Shown here: positions 1 through 11,234 of the stretch, piece after piece | Numbering within the stretch: the first letter of the stretch is position 1 | Layout: each line of letters starts with the position of its first letter | Notes under the pieces: generated by a model | The model's database searches: none | The model's input: only the letters and a program-made list of their open reading frames with translations | What the model was told of the DNA's origin: nothing | From: Hsuehochloa calcarea | Taxonomy: Eukaryota > Streptophyta > Magnoliopsida > Poales > Poaceae | Direction of reading: 5' to 3' | DNA: 64,000 bases | NCBI GenBank assembly: GCA_036346395.1 | Contig: CM070604.1 | Location: 31,585,662 to 31,649,661 of the forward strand | Translations under genes and position numbers: made by a program

Positions 1-474
1 GAAGATCCCGCGGAGACGACGACTAGGTCGCGGGCCCACTGTCAGCGAGAGCGAGGGAAGCGCAGCGCGGGTGAGCGGCAGCCGTGCGATGGCGATCCAA
101 CGGTTGAAAGCGAACGCGGGCGGGGCTGGGCTGGCGCGCTGATGGAATAGTGTTGGGCTTCGGCCCAGCACTGTTCCGAAGGATTTAAAATAGGTTTTTC
201 TTTTAAATAAATCCAGAAAATGCAAATAGCAATTAGAAAATAGCAATTGACTTTGGAAAAATTCCAGAAAATTCTATAAAATATAACCAAGCATATAGAA
301 TCTAAATAAAATAGTTTTGACAATAGTTGATGTTGGGATTAAGCACATTAAATCAATTTGTCCTTAAAGTCCAATTTAAGCTTTTTAAATTAATATTCAA
401 ATAATCCAAATGGTAAATTCTCTTGCTACCAATATTTAAAAGATTTTTAAAGCTCTGAAATTTGGGATGTTACA
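1..474 (-). repeat. 3' LTR of gypsy A (partial, cut by window edge)
   Basis: Near-identical to 9855-10326. Read on the minus strand it starts TGTAACATCCC at 474 next to a polypurine tract, as a 3' LTR should. Only the first 474 of about 3190 bases are inside the window. One visible difference from the other copy is at about 155-180, where a short stretch around 'ggcttcggccc' is changed. Confidence 0.9.
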
Positions 475-487
475 AACCTCCCGCTTT
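475..487 (-). promoter_or_regulatory. Polypurine tract of gypsy A
   Basis: Minus-strand reading AAAGCGGGAGGTT lies directly before the LTR start TGTAACATCCC. This is the plus-strand primer site of an LTR retrotransposon and fixes the inner boundary of the 3' LTR. Confidence 0.8.
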
Positions 488-529
488 AAACGAATCTCGT
501 CCCGAGATTCCGGCTAGCTAGAGAAAAGG

Positions 530-1105
530 CTAGGAACTCGCTTTTAACTCTTCTTCACGCTCCCACGCTGCTTCTCCTTCCGAGTGGTTACTCCACCGAC
601 TTTGCGTAAACGAACGGTCTTGCTTCGCTATGGCGCTCTGCGACATCCAAAATCCTAACAGTCGCTCTTTGTATGTGAGATCTTCCTTCGCTCAATTGAC
701 TCAACGGGTCCGCTTCTTCCGCACACGAAGACACTTCTTCACCGAGAGACATGAAAGACATCATGCACTCCTCGCTAACGATCATGGTAGCTCCAATCGT
801 ACGCAACTTCTCCACGGCGTTCCAAAACCTTGAATGGACCCACATACCTTGGAGCAAGCTTCCCTTTGGTGTGGAATCTCTTAACACCTCCGAGCGGAGT
901 AACTCAAGGTACACAAAATCTTCTCGTTCAAAGCTAAGGTCACGACGACGATTATCGGATAACTCTTTTGCTCGGATCGGGCTATCTTTAACCTCTCTCG
1001 ATCATAGCAACTTGTTCTTCGCTTCTGAATAATATCTCGCCCGAACACTACACGCTCACCGTCTCGACCAATTCAACGGAGTTCTGCAGTACGACCGCAT
1101 GAGCT
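530..1105 (-). pseudogene. Gypsy A pol C-terminus with degenerate chromodomain-like tail
   Basis: Downstream of the integrase core the minus strand keeps recognisable pieces of the usual C-terminus, spread over different frames: a GKLAPRYVGPF-like segment near 840-870, a KVLERRGEVAY-like segment just after it, ILDVAERH near 640-655 and a final segment ending in serine-rich residues near 520-590. In intact chromoviruses these belong to the GPF/Y region and chromodomain that help direct integration. Several frameshifts separate the pieces, so no protein is expected. Confidence 0.6.
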
Positions 1106-1975
1106 TCAAATGGTGACATCGCAAACCGGCTTGATAACCGTTGTTGTACGAGAATTCGTGATACGCCAAACTTTTATCCCAACCGTAGCATTAGCTAAGG
1201 CACGTGCTCTCAACATATCTTCTAATATCTGGTTGACTCTTTCAGTCAGTCCATCTGTCTGTGGATGATAAGCAGTACTGAAATTTAGATGAGTTCCCAG
1301 GGCTTCATGTAGACTCTGCCAAAAACGAGAGGTGAATTGAGATCCTCGATCTGACACTATCTTCTTAGGCACACCGTGCAGACTGACGATTTTTGACATA
1401 TACAATTCCGCCAAGCGGTCTCCTGAGTAAGTGGTTTTGACTGGCAAGAAATGGGCAACCTTAGTCAAACGATCCACTATTACCCAAATCGAATCATAAC
1501 TTGATTGAGTCTTGGGTAAACCGGTAATGAAATCCATACCGATCTCTTCCCACTTCCATTCTGGTATCTTCACGGTTGTAGCAAACCTCTGGTCTCGATG
1601 TTCGGCCTTTACTTTCGACACACGCCGCATAAGGCAACGAACTCGCGACGCCTCGCTTTAAGTTTGGCCACCAAAACTTATTCTTAACATCCCGATACAT
1701 CTTAGTGCTTCGGGGTGAATTGAATACTTTGAGTCATGGGCTTCCTTCAGAATCAGCTGTCTTAATCCATCCATATCTGGTACACAGATACGCCCATTGA
1801 TCCACAAGATATCCCGATCATCTATGGTGAAGTCTTTAAATTTTCCTTCCGACATCTTCTTCTTGAGATCAAGAAACTCGTAATCCTTAGGTTGAGCTTC
1901 ACGAACTGCTTTCTCGAGTAGACTGTACTTCCAAATTGGCCACAAATCCTTCCTAACAACTTCTAGTCAGTAGCT
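1106..1975 (-). pseudogene. Gypsy A integrase (broken)
   Basis: Minus-strand translation at 1106-1630 gives the DDE integrase core: GMDFITGLP holds the first Asp, VSDRGSQFTSRFW the second Asp, and TDGLTERVNQILEDML the catalytic Glu. The preceding zinc-binding region lies at about 1494-1945 (WINGRICVPD, then KFWWPNLKRG) and is shifted to other frames, with the HHCC site eroded. Integrase inserts retrotransposon cDNA into host DNA. The three catalytic acidic residues remain, but the stretch is interrupted by at least two frameshifts. Confidence 0.85.
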
Positions 1976-3560
1976 TCGGAATTCCTCCTGAAGTTCTGAA
2001 CAAAACTCTTTTACTTCCAAAGCATTGCAGTAGCTTTTACGACTCAGTGCATCTGCAACTACATTGGCCTTACCAGGATTGATACGGGCATAACTACTAC
2101 CAAAGCATTGGTTTGCATCCCTAAATTGCAAACTAATGCTAGAACTCAAATTGGCTCCGTCGGTGTTGTTTTACAACAAAAGGTAAAACAAAACTTTGTG
2201 AAGGCCAACAGGGTGGATGGAGATGCTGGCCAACGAGAGGGAACATGCTCTCGGGTTAAAACCCTAGCGCATGCGGGCTATCAAGAAAGACATGTGGTGA
2301 CATGGCAACAAGGGTTGCATTGGCGTCAAAGAAAACATCAAGTGCATGGAACATGTTCGCAAAAAGCTCGTAGAAGGAAAGCCCACAACACAAGAGAAAC
2401 CGAGAGGAAGATTTGGCCATGCATGGAGAGGACGCCAGAACATGGCATGTGGGTTGGTTCATTTGGATCCAATTCGAATGACCAATTGGTGATTAATATT
2501 TTATACCAAAACTAGAATAGTTTAAATTCTAATTAAAGAAAGTCTTTTTTTCTCGGATTCTCGTTCACGTGAATAAGAATCGACTCGGATCTTCGCTCAC
2601 GTGAATGATCCGCATCAATCTTCAGTAGCTCTCGGGTACTATTCATCCGAAAATTTGTGCTTGCGTGGGAGGCTATATAAACCCCCCATGGCCGCACCAT
2701 ATGGAGGACAAGTTATGATTTAGATAATAAAAATCAGAAAAGCCGTTTTGGCGCATATCGTGTGTTCTTGAGTCGTGATATGAGTTGGAGAGATTGAGGG
2801 AGAAAGATTGAGAGCAAGATCAAGATATTTATATCTTGTTTCGAAGTACTATTCACCTAACGCTACTACTTGCAATTCAATCTATTAGATTGGTTTGTGA
2901 GTATATTGATTTTCTTACAATTCAATTCACCGAATTGGTTTGTGAGATTGCTACTAATCTTCGAGTGTACCGTGAAAGATTGGGCCAACAATCAGGATTC
3001 ATCTAATCAACTAGGTGGATCCGTATCAAGGATGGTAATGGATTCCAAGATTATAATCCTTTATTAATTCCAACCATCTTCTCTGTCTCATGTTCAAATC
3101 AGACTGAGTGAATATGTACTTCAGGCTCTTATGATCTGTGTAGACTTCACAGCGATTACCGATGAGATAATGTCGCCAAATCTTCAAAGCATGCACTACG
3201 GCAGCTAATTCCAAATCATGGGTAGGATAATTCTCTTCATGAGGCCTTAATTGCCTTGACGCATAAGCGACAGCTCTTCCTTCTTGCATAAGGACACATC
3301 CTAATCCTTGACGCGAAGCATCACAGTAGATATCAAAATCCTTACTAATATCCCAGCAAAACTAGCATCAATAAGTCAAACGCTTCTTCAATTCTTGAAA
3401 ACTTTCTTCACAAGTCAGGGTCCAAATAAACTTCTTCTCTTTCTTCAACAATTGCGTAAGAGGTTTAGCAATCGTTGAGAATCCTTCAATGAAACGACGA
3501 TAGTATCCTCGCCATTCCCAAGAAACTACGAATTTGAGTAACCGCCTTGGGCCGCTCCCA
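1976..3560 (-). pseudogene. Gypsy A RNase H and connection region, split by a solo LTR
   Basis: At 3029-3289 the minus strand reads the RNase H core (AVAYASRQLRPHEENYPTHD, then TDHKSLKYIF and RRWLELIKDYNLGIHYHP). The next conserved segment, PGKANVVADALSRK, appears only below 2080. The break lies exactly at a 5-bp duplication, aggat, flanking 2080-3028, so the gene was split by that insertion. From 3290 to 3560 the RT connection region survives only in frameshifted pieces. Confidence 0.85.
2080..3028 (+). mobile_element. Solo LTR inserted in gypsy A
   Basis: A 949-bp block begins TGATACGG and ends CCGTATCA, and is flanked on both sides by aggat (2075-2079 and 3029-3033). Conserved pol coding sequence stops on one side and resumes on the other. 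A TATA box in 'ggctatataaacc' (2674-2680) suggests plus orientation. No coding domains are seen inside, so it is best read as a solo LTR left by recombination between the LTRs of a former element. Its ends resemble those of the element at 34062-39046 (TGATGCGG/CCGCATCA), so a related family is likely. Confidence 0.85.
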
Positions 3561-3589
3561 ATTCATTACTGACTTTAACCTTTAGGTCA

Positions 3590-4740
3590 ATCACTACTCC
3601 TTGGTCATCATTACATGACCGAGAAAATCAACTTTCTTCTTCCAAAAGTCACACTTGCTGAACTTGGCATACAACTGATGTCCTCTGAGCTTCTCTAGGA
3701 TTAATCTCAAATGTTCTGTATGTTCTTCTTCTGACTTTGAGTATACCAAAATATCATCAATGAATACTACCACGAACTTATCCAAATATTCCATGAATAC
3801 TTTGTTCATCATGTTCATGAAATAGGCAGGGGCATTAGTCAATCCAAAAGGCATGACTAGAAATTCATAATGTCCATACCGGGTTGAGAAAGCGGTCTTT
3901 GGTACATCCTTAGGACAAATCTTCAACTGATGGTAACCTGATCGCAGATCGATCTTGGAGAATACTCCGGCTCCTTTCATCTGGTCGAACAAATCATCTA
4001 TTCTGGGCAATGGGTACTTGTTTTTGATGGTGACTTCGTTGAGAGAACGATAATCGATACACATTCTCATACTTCCATCTTTCTTCTTGACGAACAAAAC
4101 AGGTGCTCCCCATGGCGATTTAACTAGGTCTTACAAAACCTTTCTCCAGTAGTTCTTCTATCTGCTTCTTCATTTCCACAAGTTCATCGACTGGCATCCG
4201 ATAGGGTCTCTTGGAAATTGGTGCTGTTCCTGGCACTAGATCGATGACAAATTCAATGTCACGGTCCGGTGGCATTCCTGGTAATTCTTCTGGAAATACG
4301 TCTGGATAATCTTTTACTACAGGTACATCTTCCAAAGAAACTGTCTTCAGACTGTTGACTACCAAATGTCCATCACGTACTGAGGTGGCTAGGAATTCAA
4401 CTTTCTTTCCTGTGGTATCCTCTATTGTTACGGCTCTTCGGCCACAATCTAGCACTGCTTTATGTTTGGATAACCAATCCATACCAAGGATGACATCTAT
4501 GGTCTGAGTGTCTAGAACTATTAGGTTGGCTAGAAACTCAACTCCAGCTATGAGTAGCCTAGCTCCTAAACATCCAACTTTAGAACTTAGCTCTGCTCCA
4601 GGCGACTGGACTAACAGAGTATGCTTAAGATGCATAACTTCCAATTTGTTCTTAGTTGCAAAATTCCGAAACAAACGAATGCGAAGCTCGAATCAAACAG
4701 GCGATGCAGTCTTCGAATTTACTAGGAACTTACCCAGTAC
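3590..4740 (-). pseudogene. Gypsy A protease and reverse transcriptase (broken)
   Basis: At 4120-4674 the minus strand shows the retropepsin C-terminal part (VILGMDWLSKHKAVLDC) and the linker with DYPDVFPEELPGMPPDR, then PISKRPYRM at the RT N-terminus. At 3594-4097 the RT palm follows: CIDYRSLNEVTIKNKYPLP, FSKIDLRSGYHQ, FLVMPFGLTNAP and the catalytic box FIDDILVYSK. Near 4675-4710 the protease active-site region reads LFDS followed at once by a different frame: bases are missing where DSG is expected. Another frameshift near 4098-4120 breaks SPWGAPV from FVKKKDG. The enzyme would copy element RNA into DNA; this copy cannot be translated through. Confidence 0.9.
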
Positions 4741-5927
4741 AACGTCAGGTGCTTCTTGGGCTCCTTCTAGAGTGACGTGGTTGACACGGCCTCTGACCAC
4801 TGATGGCGGTGCTCCTCCGGATTGACCGGTAGCTTGAGAAGTTCCTTGATGGTTGCCTTGTCTTGGCGTCTTGGCCGTGTGTTCCCAAGGTTGAAGCGCA
4901 TCGGAGTGATAGTCCCATTCTGCGGGCATCGGTTGGCGAAATGCCCGGGCGACGGCTGTAAAGCAAACTCGTTGTATTCGTGGGTTGCTTATTTGGATTG
5001 GGGTTGGTAGTGCGGGGTTGCGGAAGTTCTGAGCAACTGGGCGAGGTGCTGAAGTTGGTGCGGTGGTCCGCGCAATTACGTGGTGGAAAACGGCTAAATC
5101 TGCGGTGGAATCATTCTTGCCCTCACCGGGGTTGGTGACTTCCTTGCGAGCAATCCTGCGCTACGATGATCTTCCAATTCCTTGCGCTTATCCTCTAGAA
5201 TCAAAGCCTTGTTGATCAACTCTTGAAAATCGTGAAAGGTGTGGGCGATCAAGTTGACTTGAAGTCCAGTGTTCAATCCTTTCAGAAAACGACTCTGATG
5301 AGCCTTGTCGGTGGCGACATCTTCTGCGAAGATATCGAGCAAGTTGAGAGAATTTGTTGAGGTAGTCGATCACTGACATTCCTCCTTGCTTGAGAGCACG
5401 AAATTCATCCTTCTTCGATCCATGATTCCTTCGGTACATGATATCGGGCGGCGCGCCAGAACTCTTCCCAAGTAATATCTTGCGGCGCCCATGCGCCGCA
5501 CAAGTTTTCCCACCATTCGGCAAAGAATGCCTTCCATCCGTGAGAGGCGACATAACTTTTTCATGATCGCCGCATTGAGTGATCGCAGTTTTCTCTCAAT
5601 AACACGGCCAATCATCGCCTTCTCTTGTGAGACATGTCCGAGAAAAGGTTGGTGGATCGGGTCCTCATAAACTCCGCCAACTTGATGATCCATTGTGACC
5701 ATGAGCAAGCTGGGCTCCATTGTGATGTTGATTGTTGTTGCTCGTTATTCATAGCTTGCATCTGATTCATCATGGTGTACATCAGTTGGGTCTGAGCTGT
5801 CATGAATGCTCCAAAATTCTGCAGATCGACTGAAGGTGCTTGTGGTGGAACCGCCATGGGATTTGCTCCGCCCTTCCGACAATCGAGTATCGTAACCACT
5901 TGCGCAGCCTTGACGAGTCCGAACCAT
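4741..5927 (-). pseudogene. Gypsy A gag (broken)
   Basis: An ATG at 5927 opens a minus-strand reading with MVRTRQG. A frameshift soon moves to the frame holding AVPPQAPSVDLQNFGAFM and MNQMQAMNN. Pieces of the capsid domain follow in three frames: GGMSVIDYLNKFSQLARY near 5340-5400, and SRFLKGLNTGLQVNL and HTFHDFQELINKALILEDKR at about 5160-5310. A Gln/Gly-rich nucleocapsid-like segment runs at 4745-4960; its CCHC knuckle is eroded. Gag forms the virus-like particle of the retrotransposon. At least three frameshifts are evident. Confidence 0.8.
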
Positions 5928-6446
5928 CCGTGAATCTCCAAGGGTTAGATAAGGTAGCAAGCACGAGATAAGTTGTAGAACTAAGCAGGGAGGTAAACCC
6001 AACAACATATTTTAAGAAAGCTCAACTGAAACTCTTATATTGCTTAAGATAATAGTATGGCTTGCAACAAATGCCTAAGGGCCCTTGCAGCTGATACTTG
6101 CACACAAAAATAAGGACGAACTTAAGCACACAAACTACCGCCTAAAGGGCGACTCAATACATAAACGGCTAAGCTCAAACAACGCGAATGACTACTCAAT
6201 CAAATAGCCTCCATGCCTTGACGGTGCTCCCTTTCTTGTAGACTCAAAGTGAGCCGCATCCTCGCGAACCGATCCGATGTCCCGGCTGGTGCAATAGGAG
6301 CAGTGTCTCAGTGCAGTCTTCTGCGGTGCCGGGCTCTGCGCCTCTGCTGGCTCTTCCGTTCACCGGTCCATCGCCTTCTTCAGGTCTTCCTCTTGGTGTC
6401 TTCGTGTCGCCCATAAAGAGTTTCTTCTAATATGGCGATCCTTTCT

Positions 6447-6920
6447 TCACTCTCTGAGAGTCTCATAGGTACACTCACTCAGAGCGGCTAACTCCAATGA
6501 TTCCTCCTGAGCAGCGGCGAACTGGGCGAGATGCACGACGGTGGCGTTGTCTTCTCCCTCCGTAAACGGAAAACGTGCAGCAAGATCCACGTCGGAAGTG
6601 CGGGGATGATAACGAAAAACTGTGTCACAAAGCTCTCGAGAGTAGATGTTGTAGATCCTCAGGATGGCAAGGCGTGAAGACTCCTGGATTGCTTCAATCC
6701 AAATACTCCTTCGAGCTGAGATGTTCAGTGGTTTGCTTGCCTTGGTGTTCTGCCTGGCGTAGACGGTCAAATGGCAGATCACTCCACGATCTCGGCCGTT
6801 CACAATCCAAGCACTGCCACGGTACAATGGACGATCGAACCCTCCAAGTACTTGTAGCAACTTCCAAAGCTCGGCGACAAGTCCTCCCTTGCGCTCTCCA
6901 TAACTCTGAAGACGAGGCAT
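6447..6920 (-). CDS. Extra ORF between PBS and gag of gypsy A (ORF0-like)
   Basis: A 157-residue open frame starts at MPRLQSYGERKG (6920) in the leader between the PBS and gag, in the same orientation as the element. The C-terminal part (AQFAAAQEESLELAALSE, continuing towards a stop) is helix-prone. Similar leader ORFs occur in some long-LTR grass gypsy elements; the function of the product is not established. Its length is unusual in a region where gag and pol are riddled with frameshifts, which favours a real element-encoded ORF over chance. No known domain is recognised. Confidence 0.5.
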   Translation of the reverse strand: MPRLQSYGERKGGLVAELWKLLQVLGGFDRPLYRGSAWIVNGRDRGVICHLTVYARQNTKASKPLNISARRSIWIEAIQESSRLAILRIYNIYSRELCDTVFRYHPRTSDVDLAARFPFTEGEDNATVVHLAQFAAAQEESLELAALSECTYETLRE

Positions 6921-7117
6921 CTGTCAAGATGGACAAGGATATGAAAACAACTTTAAAACAGCAGGGAGAGAAAGAATTTCAGCAATAGTTGAGTCAAGAG
7001 AGACATGAGATGAGTTAAGGAGTTCAATTAATCTTGTAAGTTAATTTTGCTTTAGAAAATAGTTTGGACACACTACAACGGCCAATCTAGCTAAGGTCAA
7101 GACCTACAGTCAGTATG

Positions 7118-7129
7118 GCTCTGATACCA
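7118..7129 (-). promoter_or_regulatory. Primer-binding site of gypsy A (initiator tRNA-Met)
   Basis: The minus strand reads TGGTATCAGAGC, complementary to the 3' end of plant initiator tRNA-Met, four bases inside the 5' LTR end at 7134. It fixes element orientation and LTR boundary. Confidence 0.92.
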
Positions 7130-7133
7130 CCTC

Positions 7134-10100
7134 TGTCGGGACCCAAATATGCAAATCTGGACCCTCTGTGTATTCTCGTGACTAGTCCAGATCACGCTAG
7201 TGCACACAAAGGTCAACATTGATGAAATATCACATCCATACAACGAATATAAGAATAAACGAGTACATTTAAATAACAAATAACTGTTGGGACCTTATGG
7301 TCGAGTGTTACATTTATTAAGCCATGCAAGGCTGACAATAAAGAAATAAACTGCAGCGGAAACGAAATAAACTCCGGTGGCTCCCATCAATTTACCACGT
7401 GCAACCGATCGATCAAGACCCTAACGCTCAACCTTCAGAGAACTCTTCTTCAAAAGCAAAGACTCCTCCACTTCATTGATTTGTTTAGCAAGAGTGAGTA
7501 CACACCGTATCGCAAGTCATACCACGTAATGCAATTTATAGATGATGGCTTATTCCAAAGGAATGGCTTCTGTGGTTATTTTGCAGAAATGCAACATTTG
7601 CAATTGAATACAAATAATAGATTGAAAGCATAATTCCAAAACAAATAGACAATAATAAGTTAACAATTGATTTCACAAAGGACACACAGTCTAATCAAGT
7701 TCTTTCACACAACTGAACAAGTTATCTCACACACCGACCCTTCCCAATTGTTTTATGAAAACTACCCTCGTGTGAAATTCCGAGCATGTCCATAACCGAG
7801 GACGCGGCTATTCGAATAGATTGGTTTAAACACTCGCAGAGGTTGTACACTTTACCCACACGATGAAACCAACCGGATCGAGTTGATCACAACAAAACCT
7901 TTCGAGACTTCATCTCAAACAATGACACTCTGGTGTGCTTTATCGCCGTCAATTTGTACACACACCTTTGGAACGACACACACCATTGGACAGGATGCAA
8001 TGACCGTCCCGCGATGTGACATATCACACCTCCACCCATCACACAGCCTTAAATACAACCCGAGTTGTCAATGTCAAGACTCCATAACTTACTAAGTCGG
8101 GCCCAACCCATACTAGGCATGTGGTCGCACAGAAGGCCCATTCAATGGCGCACAAAGTTAAGTCCTTAATTGACCAAGGCAAGACTTCCAGCTTTTAACC
8201 CAAATGACAAAGTTTAATAAGCACACACTCCACCATTCACACAGAATCCACCACTTGCCTCGCCTAAATCTTTTCCCACCTCGTTGATTAAGTGCAACAC
8301 ATGCCATCAACGAGTAATAGCACACAGCACACACAGTTTCATCACACAGTTTCATAATCACTTAGTCAGGTTTATAATTGCATCTCACATGGAATGATGA
8401 CTCGTGGCATGGCTAAGCAGTCTAATCGTATCTAACCAACCCACGTTGGTGCTACGATAATACCAACTAATAATTAACCAACCTAGGGTGACAAAAGATC
8501 ATGACATACAATAGACAAGGTGGTATAACAATTTGGATTAATACCTATCCCAAAAGCATTTAAATAAATACTTGAAATAGAATGCAATACATTGAAACAA
8601 AGTATTTTGAAAACTGGGTTCAAAATGATCAAAGGTATAACTTGCCTTGGAATAGATCTAGATATTGGTCTTGGTCTTGAGGTGCTCCTTCTTCTGCAAA
8701 ATTCCCCGAAGTATCGACGTCTACTCGCAAACGAGATAAAAGAAATAAAACAAATAAATAACAGAGGCAAAACAAACTCTAAAAATTAAATAAAATTTAC
8801 CATTAAATAGATCTTAATTTTATATGAATTTACAAATTTGAATGGGCTCAATTGGACTTCGGATGCAAAAGATATGGGCTTTGGAAGATTTGAAAATCAA
8901 TTAAACCCTAATTTGGATTTTCTTGAATTTCCCGAATTATTTTTATAAAGGAAATTCGGATTAATGACGTCGGTGACGTCAAGAATGAATTTCCACCGAA
9001 AAGAAATAATTAAAACCGTCTCGACAGGTGGGACCCATCGTCGATCTCGCTCACGGTGGACCAAATCCACCAAGCCTCTGGATCCGGGTCGGGGCTGAGG
9101 TGGCGCACCCACGCGCGGGTGGCGCTGATGCGGCGCCAACAAGGCTGACACGCACGCACAGGAGCTGATGTGGACGCTGACGCGGCTACGGCGGCGAGGG
9201 CGGCGCTCGGGAACCAATGGCAACGGCGAACGGCGGCTCTTCGCCGGCGGTGAGTGGTACCAACGTGTAGAGGAGGTTAATGCGCACACATGGGCACTGG
9301 TTTGAGCACCTGGGGTTGACGGAGATGGCCGGCGGCGAGGAAGAACCGGCGGTGAAGACTCGGGTTTTGTCGGACGGACGCTCCGGCGATGCTCCGGCGA
9401 CGAGGAGGTGCGCACGAGGTAGCCTGAGACTTGCTGATCACAACGGTGCAGTCGGTGGAGCAAGGGCGACGATGACGGCGGCGCAATCCACCGGAGAAGA
9501 AGTTCGGCCGAAAACCCTAAAGCTTGCAATGCGGCGGCGCTAGGGCGATCGGGGCGACGAGAGTGGCGGTTTAGGGTTGCGGAGGCCCGGGCGGAGCTAA
9601 GGGAGTACTTATAGGCTCGGAGACGCCGAGATTTGGAAACCCCCAATTCGGATCCGAAACAACCGGGTTTTTGAATTCCAAGATTTTCGGAGATTGAAAC
9701 CGATTCGGGGTTTGATTTGGTTTGAAACGGATATGGAATAACCGGAGACACGTTTTGGTGGGGTCGGCTCAAGAAATCAGCGAGAGAATCGGCGTTGTCG
9801 GATAGACTTGAAGCTCTCGGTAATGGCGGCAGCACGCACGCGCGCGAGGAGGAAGAAGATCCCGCGGAGACGACGACTCGGTCGCGGGCCCACCGTCAGC
9901 GAGAGCGAGGGAAGCGCAGCGCGGGTGAGCGGCAGCCGTGCGATGGCGATCCAACGGTTGAAAGCGAACGCGGCCGGGGCTGGGCTGGCGCGCTGATGGA
10001 ATAGTGTTGGGCTTCGCCCAAAGATCGTTCAAGGATTTAAAATAGGTTTTTCTTTTAAATAAATCCAGAAAATGCAAATAGCAATTAGAAAATAGCAATT

Positions 10101-10326
10101 GACTTTGGAAAAATTCCAGAAAATTCTATAAAATATAACCAAGCATATAGAATCTAAATAAAATAGTTTTGACAATTGTTGATGTTGGGATTAAGCACAT
10201 TAAATCAATTTGTCCTTAAAGTCCAATTTAAGCTTTTTAAATTAATATTCAAATAATCCAAATGGTAAATTCTCTTGCTACCAATATTTAAAAGATTTTT
10301 AAAGCTCTGAAATTTGGGATGTTACA
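7134..10326 (-). repeat. 5' LTR of gypsy A (3193 bp)
   Basis: It starts TGTAACATCCC at 10326 and ends CCCGACA at 7134 on the minus strand, next to the PBS. The end at 9855-10326 matches the window start. A GC-rich stretch at about 8960-9640 and 9790-10010 contains long accidental open frames but no recognisable domain. A minus-strand TATA-like 'cctataagt' at 9607-9615 is a candidate LTR promoter. The remaining 7134-8900 part is AT-rich with no gene. Confidence 0.88.
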
Positions 10327-10981
10327 GTCATTGCCAGCCACAGCTGGCACAAAGCGGACTAAGTTGTTGAATCCAGCCTCATAGTCCGCCACAGTCAACT
10401 TTCCCTGAACAAAAGTTGTCAGAGAATATTCCATCCTCTCAAGGAAGGAATCAGGGTAGAACATAGCCCTGAATTACTCTAGAAAATCTTCCCAAGTCAC
10501 TTGTCCCTGCAATGGGGTCCTGGCTGATAGGACCCCCTCCCACCAAATGTCTGCCTGGCCCTTCAGCTGAAAAGCCACAAAACGCGCTTCTAGCTACCGA
10601 GGTCATCTCCAATACGCCAATTTCCTCTCCATGTATCGAAGCCGCCACGCTCAGCACGGGTGCTGCTCCGTCAAAGGTGTCTAAACGGAGAGACATCCAC
10701 TCCCAGAGGCTCGTTCTAGCCTCAACGGGAACCGGTGCCGCCACCGGAGAAACAACGGGTGCACCCACAGCCGGAGGGGCTGCCTGCACCTGCTGACGGA
10801 GCTGTTGAACTTTCCTTTGTAATTCCTGGAGTAGAGCGGCCTAGGTTTCGCGATCGACGACGGCGGATCGCACCTCCTCGGCTACCCCGCCAATGACCTC
10901 TTCGTAGGGATGAGGATGCAACCGAGCCACGCCCACGACCACGCCCACGGCCGCACCACGTGCGCCTCTTCCTCTCGCCAT
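10327..10981 (-). pseudogene. Gypsy B gag, N-terminal part
   Basis: An ATG at 10981 gives an Arg/Gly-rich start (MARGRGARG), then a Gln-rich helix near 10790-10830 and a variable Pro/Ala/Val-rich stretch. At about 10327-10530 comes the capsid motif series QVTWEDFLE, FRAMFYPDSFLERM and DYEAGFNNLVRFVPAVAG. There is a stop near 10838 and at least one frame change near 10600, so it is non-functional. It ends abruptly at gypsy A. Confidence 0.8.
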
Positions 10982-11234
10982 TCTGAATTCCAAAGATAAT
11001 AAGCTAACCACTTAGTGTAAGAGCACACAAACACAATATCATAACAAATCAGTACAACATTCTCAAGGAAACAATTCTATCAGAATCGTAAATACAATGA
11101 TTTTTTCCCCTTTCCCACCTACTATGCACAGTGTGTCAAGTTTTAAGTTAATTAACCATTAACAGATTTTAGCAAAACAAGTTACTTAAGTCACAATCCG
11201 CTCCCACGGACCTAAAGCCCGCTCGATACTAATC

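Larger units (their letters stand above)
1..10326 (-). mobile_element. Gypsy A: Ty3/gypsy chromovirus-like LTR retrotransposon, left end outside window
   Basis: Positions 1-474 repeat almost exactly at 9855-10326, so the two are LTR copies. Read on the minus strand the order is 5' LTR (7134-10326), PBS for initiator tRNA-Met (7118-7129), long leader with an extra ORF, gag, protease, RT, RNase H, integrase, chromodomain-like tail, PPT (475-487), 3' LTR. Gag and pol carry several frameshifts and stops, so the copy is dead. The domain order, the integrase text and the 3.2-kb LTR resemble the Tekay/Del lineage (Retrosat2/RIRE3-like); that lineage call is inference. Its right flank at 10327 is the gag of another gypsy element, so it is nested. 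A solo LTR sits inside it at 2080-3028. Confidence 0.9.

Noticed and set aside
7118..7129. tRNA-Met-like sequence (also at 38013 and 62883)
   Set aside because: Only 11-12 bases complementary to the tRNA 3' end next to LTRs: primer-binding sites, not tRNA genes.
8897..9835. 312-residue minus-strand open frame
   Set aside because: It lies entirely in the gypsy A LTR and is Pro/Arg/Ser-rich from base composition; no motif.
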